Made by a program: the position numbers and the translations under genes. A stretch of DNA of 64,000 nt, taken from Neurospora crassa OR74A. Taxonomy: Eukaryota; Ascomycota; Sordariomycetes; Sordariales; Sordariaceae. Positions 61,088-64,000 of the stretch are shown one piece after another. Numbering within the stretch: the stretch's first letter is position 1; the number at the start of each line of letters is the position of its first letter. The notes beneath the pieces were generated by a model. The model was not told where the DNA came from. It searched no databases and saw only the letters and a program-made list of their open reading frames with translations. The DNA lies in assembly GCF_000182925.2 (NCBI RefSeq), contig NC_026504.1, positions 2,170,001 to 2,234,000 on the forward strand. The letters are read 5' to 3'.

Positions 61088-61999
61088 TCATTGTCCAACA
61101 ATCCTCTTGACCTTATCCAACAACAAATTTCCCTGCCTTCCAAGCTTCATCTTCCCATCCCTCGCTCCCGGCTGCCTCGCCTTGGCCATCTGCTTGCGAT
61201 ACTTGTCTCTTTCAGCGATACGCTGGCGCTTTTCCTCCTCGCGCCGCGCAATCTCGGCCGCCCGCGCTTCCGCCTGCTTCTTCTTCTTCTCGGCGAGCGC
61301 TAGCTCCTTTTCGTAGTAGTTCGGTTTGCGGTGGCGTTTGGGAAGGCGCGAGGGGTGCATGTTTGGGTCCATGGGTGGGGGAACGTAAACTCCGTCATCG
61401 TCTTCTTGGGTGGTAGTTGTGGTTATTGTTGTCGTTGTTGTCCGTTGGACCTCTTTTTGTTCTTCTCCTCCGTTGGCATCCCCTTCATTCTCGTTGTGCG
61501 ATTCTTCGCTAGGTTTCTGTTGTTCGGCTCTAGCTGCTTTGGCAGCGGCGCCTTTCTCGAGGAGGATTTGCCGCGAAGGGTGGATTGGCGCGGGGGCGTC
61601 TATATCTCCCTCTACCTCGTTGTCGTTTTTGTAGTTGCTGTTGTTGTTGTTGTCGTCCTCCTCGGAGACGTGGGCATCTAGAACGGAACCGACGGGGACA
61701 CTGGAGGCAGCTGGGGCTCCGGCTTCTCTCTGGGCTTTGATTTTGGCGTATTGCTTCTTGACTTTAGCCTTGGTGATGAGCTCCTTCTTGATCTTGGTGA
61801 CTGGTTGATTGAAACTTTCATGTTAGCATGTATATGGGCGAAGCAAGATTCTCTTGGAATACGCAAAGTGGTGATTACCTTTGCGCTTCCACGCTCCATC
61901 TGGGAGGTTCTCTGGGCCAACACGGAAGCCATGCTTGGCCTTTTTCTTATCTGGAGCGCCGGTTGTCGGGCCCTCGTCAAGGGCTCTTTTGGGTGCCAT
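61088..61999 (-). CDS. Fyv7-like rRNA-processing protein
   Basis: Two minus-strand exons, 61999-61879 and 61800-61088, with a 78-nt intron, give 277 residues. Fyv7 is a nucleolar factor of the small-subunit processome needed for 35S pre-rRNA cleavage toward 18S. The N-terminal block HGFRVGPENLPDGAWKRK, joined after splicing to VTKIKKELITKAKVKKQYAK, is the family signature. The middle is acidic and low-complexity (Asn, Thr and Asp/Glu runs). The C-terminus is a long basic helix (RKPNYYEKELALAEKKKKQA, REEEKRQRIAERDKYRKQMA) as in other Fyv7 proteins. It is longer than the yeast protein (about 150 residues) because of the acidic linker, which is usual in filamentous fungi. An upstream in-frame ATG at 62044 would add 15 residues; I chose the MAPKRALDEGP start. 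Confidence 0.85.
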
Positions 62000-62164
62000 G
62001 TTGTTGATTGTGAAAGTTTGATTGTTGGGAATTGGAGAGTGCAAGGGCCGACGTTATTTAGTCTGGGATAGTTGACGAGCAATGAGATGGCAATTAGATG
62101 ATGCTGATTTCGAGTGTTGCTTGTACGTTTGGAGGAAGCTTGGTTGTCACGGTTTCTTTTTTTT

Positions 62165-62215
<51 letters not shown>

Positions 62216-63758
62216 CCCTCCTGGGCAGTTTAACCACTGCACTACACTAGTCTACAAGATACAAATATACTGATAAGCTGCCCCTGACAGGTCGTTATCG
62301 CTACGGGCGGGAGACACTGGCAGAAGAACTGTCTAGAGCTACCTACCTCGAGGCGGTCAGTTGGCTGTGGGGTTAATGGCAGGGGCTACTGGACTAATTA
62401 CCTACCTACACTAACCTCCAGATGACGCGGAATTTGGCCAGTACATGTTGCATCATCGAGGTCAGAACTACCTAAGTCCAGGAACACCTCGATCGGATGC
62501 GTCGGTACCGCACAACGGTTAATCACCAAAACCTTGGACGGCGGACCTAAAAAATAGAACGGGTTAATTGAATCCTCAGAGGCAATGTAAGATAGATGGG
62601 AGTGAACAAATTAATCACCATGGGTGTCAATGCCTAACTGACAGGTACGTGATCACATCAAAATCATCCCGTTTTTACTGCGCAAGCCGCCGTGTACCTT
62701 TACGGGTAAGTAGAGGTACTACCATATGAGGGGTACCGTATCCACTCCGCTTGTTAAACCACATCGGGCTTCAAAGTTCCCAACTGCAAGCCAAAGCCCA
62801 TCTCTTGAATCCCTCGCTCAATCCACCTTTTGTTGCTTCTTCGATGAGTTGAAGCTCATTGTTTGGCAGAGGCACACAACATGCCCGATCCGGTTCATAT
62901 GGATACCTGACCTACAAACACGTCTCGACCTCAACCGCAAGGAGTCCGGCGCAGATCTCTAGCTCCACTCCAGGTGATTACATATGCGGAAAAGGCATAA
63001 CTACATGTTCACCCGGCTCGGTCCCGCCTGCCTTACTGCATGCATATCGAACTCTACGTACACTACCACAGCCAACACCTCGTCACCGGTTGCAACAGAC
63101 TGGGGCCATGCCGTGACTCGGAGCATCACTCCCATTGCTCTTTTCCAGTCCATTAATTTCAGAGCTCTTCGAGTTTCAGAAGAGACGCTTGCCCAATTCC
63201 CACAACCCGCCAAATACATACATAGGCCTGGCGCAAGTCTGTATTATCGACGTCTACATGCCATGACCTGGAGGTTCTTTGTGTCTGATCTACCTTTCTT
63301 TGTGAATCATAAACATATCGTCCGATCAAATCGATTTGCTCAATTGTACCAAATAGCACCCTCACAGCTCTAGCAAAGTGCTGTGATGCTTGATTCGAGT
63401 TCCGGACCCATCCAGCTTCGACGACCTTCCGACTATGATGATATTTGCGCTCTTCTTCTCCGCCACCGCGATTTAATCAACACACGGTCCAGGTCTTGTG
63501 CATGTCCGGACTGATCCTGCTATCTCCCCTATACGTCTTGGATTAACGAACTTCCTCCACTCCCCCGAATTTTCCGGCCCAGCAAACTCCCAACACAGCT
63601 CATTGTTCATGGTTGGAATCATGGAAATTGTTGCAATATAGACTGCCTAAGATCCGAGCTGCTTCAACTCTTTGATCGGCGCGGAATTTAGTTCTTCAAA
63701 GAGCACAGACGCCCTTCACCGCATTTTGGCTTTTCTTTGAATCGCATAGTATCACTTC
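62000..63758. other. 1.8-kb spacer with a very long poly-T tract
   Basis: It holds the promoter of the Fyv7-like gene, a T-rich run at 62157-62215, TACCTA sites at 62341-62347 and 62400-62408, and probably the leader of the right-edge gene (CT-rich from about 63440). No gene was recognised. Confidence 0.45.
62157..62215. repeat. Poly-T run, 59 nt with one C
   Basis: T20, one C (62177), then T38. This is the longest homopolymer in the window, about 160 nt upstream of the Fyv7-like start codon, in its likely promoter. Confidence 0.9.
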
Positions 63759-64000
63759 ATGATGCCCTTTTCCCACAACCTGTCAAATCAGGGCCGTCTG
63801 GCTCACGTCTCTCACGCGGAGATGCCGGAGCCCACTGATCGTATACAGTCCGATCCTATGACGGCCTCCCCAAAGTCATTGCCTTGCCGTGTCTCTGAGG
63901 AGAGCATCAGGACTGAATTTTGCGAGGGACCAGTCGACAGCCCGTATAGCCCAGCCACTCCTGAGAGGAAGCTCCCCAGTGCCTTGACCTACGATCGAGC
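63759..64000 (+). CDS. Start of an unidentified gene, cut by right edge
   Basis: From ATGATG at 63759 an open frame continues to the window end (about 80 residues): MMPFSHNLSNQGRLAHVSHA, and further on DSPYSPATPERKLPSALTYD. It has no stop, uses ordinary codons and follows a CT-rich, leader-like stretch. The sequence is hydrophilic with S/TP motifs and has no TM segment or recognisable domain yet. It may be the disordered N-terminus of a regulatory protein. It could have an intron shortly beyond the edge. Confidence 0.5.
   Translation, partial: MMPFSHNLSNQGRLAHVSHAEMPEPTDRIQSDPMTASPKSLPCRVSEESIRTEFCEGPVDSPYSPATPERKLPSALTYDR

Noticed and set aside
1-64000. Transposons, viral fossils, CRISPR arrays, secondary-metabolite cluster genes
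   Set aside because: No transposase, reverse transcriptase, capsid, terminal repeat, spacer array or PKS/NRPS-type domain was seen on either strand.

Overview
The window is nuclear DNA from a filamentous ascomycete. The genes have short introns (about 55-240 nt) with GTRNGT-type donors, CTRAC-type branch points and YAG acceptors. Coding exons prefer C-ending codons, and the spacers are long and rich in microsatellites. Protein types (CLASP/Stu1, Sec5, a Rog1-type lipase, Fyv7, Csf1) and the style of the sequences point to Sordariomycetes, probably Sordariales. The species assignment is inference. Everything recognised is host housekeeping or regulatory content. I saw no transposon, retroelement, CRISPR array, rRNA or convincing tRNA gene.

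Layout, left to right: (1) 1-3576, minus: N-terminal third of Csf1/BLTP1, a bridge-like lipid-transfer protein, running off the left edge. (2) 4667-6736, plus: DUF300/TMEM184/Hfl1-like membrane protein, divergent from csf1. (3) 9194-12057, plus: elongation factor 2. (4) 12820-15443, plus: RBM26/27-like CCCH plus RRM protein. (5) 16260-19645, minus: exocyst Sec5. (6) 20859-22427, plus: NAD-isocitrate dehydrogenase Idh2. (7) A 3.4-kb spacer with one doubtful ORF, then a short, strongly expressed-looking 76-residue protein gene at 25848-26140. (8) A 4.6-kb gene-poor stretch, then a 424-residue TM-anchored protein of unknown function at 30763-32037. (9) 32468-33597, minus: BSP-family zinc metallopeptidase-like protein, divergent from (10) stu1/CLASP at 34643-38053. 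(11) 39240-41683, minus: transcription factor with a BED-like finger and a Zn2Cys6 cluster, divergent from (12) a DUF676/Rog1-like lipase at 43575-47234. (13) 50396-52293, plus: methylenetetrahydrofolate reductase. (14) 56145-60055, plus: LIM-LIM-RhoGAP of the Rga1/Rga2 type. (15) 61088-61999, minus: Fyv7-like rRNA-processing protein. (16) From 63759, plus: the start of an unidentified gene cut by the right edge.

The genes do not form one pathway. Several act in polarised growth and membrane traffic (Sec5, RhoGAP, Stu1, Csf1, Hfl1-like, Rog1-like). The others cover translation and ribosome making (EF-2, Fyv7), central metabolism (Idh2, MTHFR) and regulation (RBM26-like, BED/Zn2Cys6 factor). 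Their adjacency looks ordinary.

The most useful leads are: the unrecognised 76-residue gene; an 18-nt internal microexon; an EF-2 gene with 8-nt and 18-nt terminal coding exons; two stop-free introns whose length is a multiple of three; the BED+Zn2Cys6 double-finger architecture; a spacer-specific TAGGTA/TACCTA tetranucleotide motif; and pure homopolymer compounds in the spacers. I did not find clear evidence of a wholly new system. All exon boundaries were read by eye from splice consensus and frame continuity.
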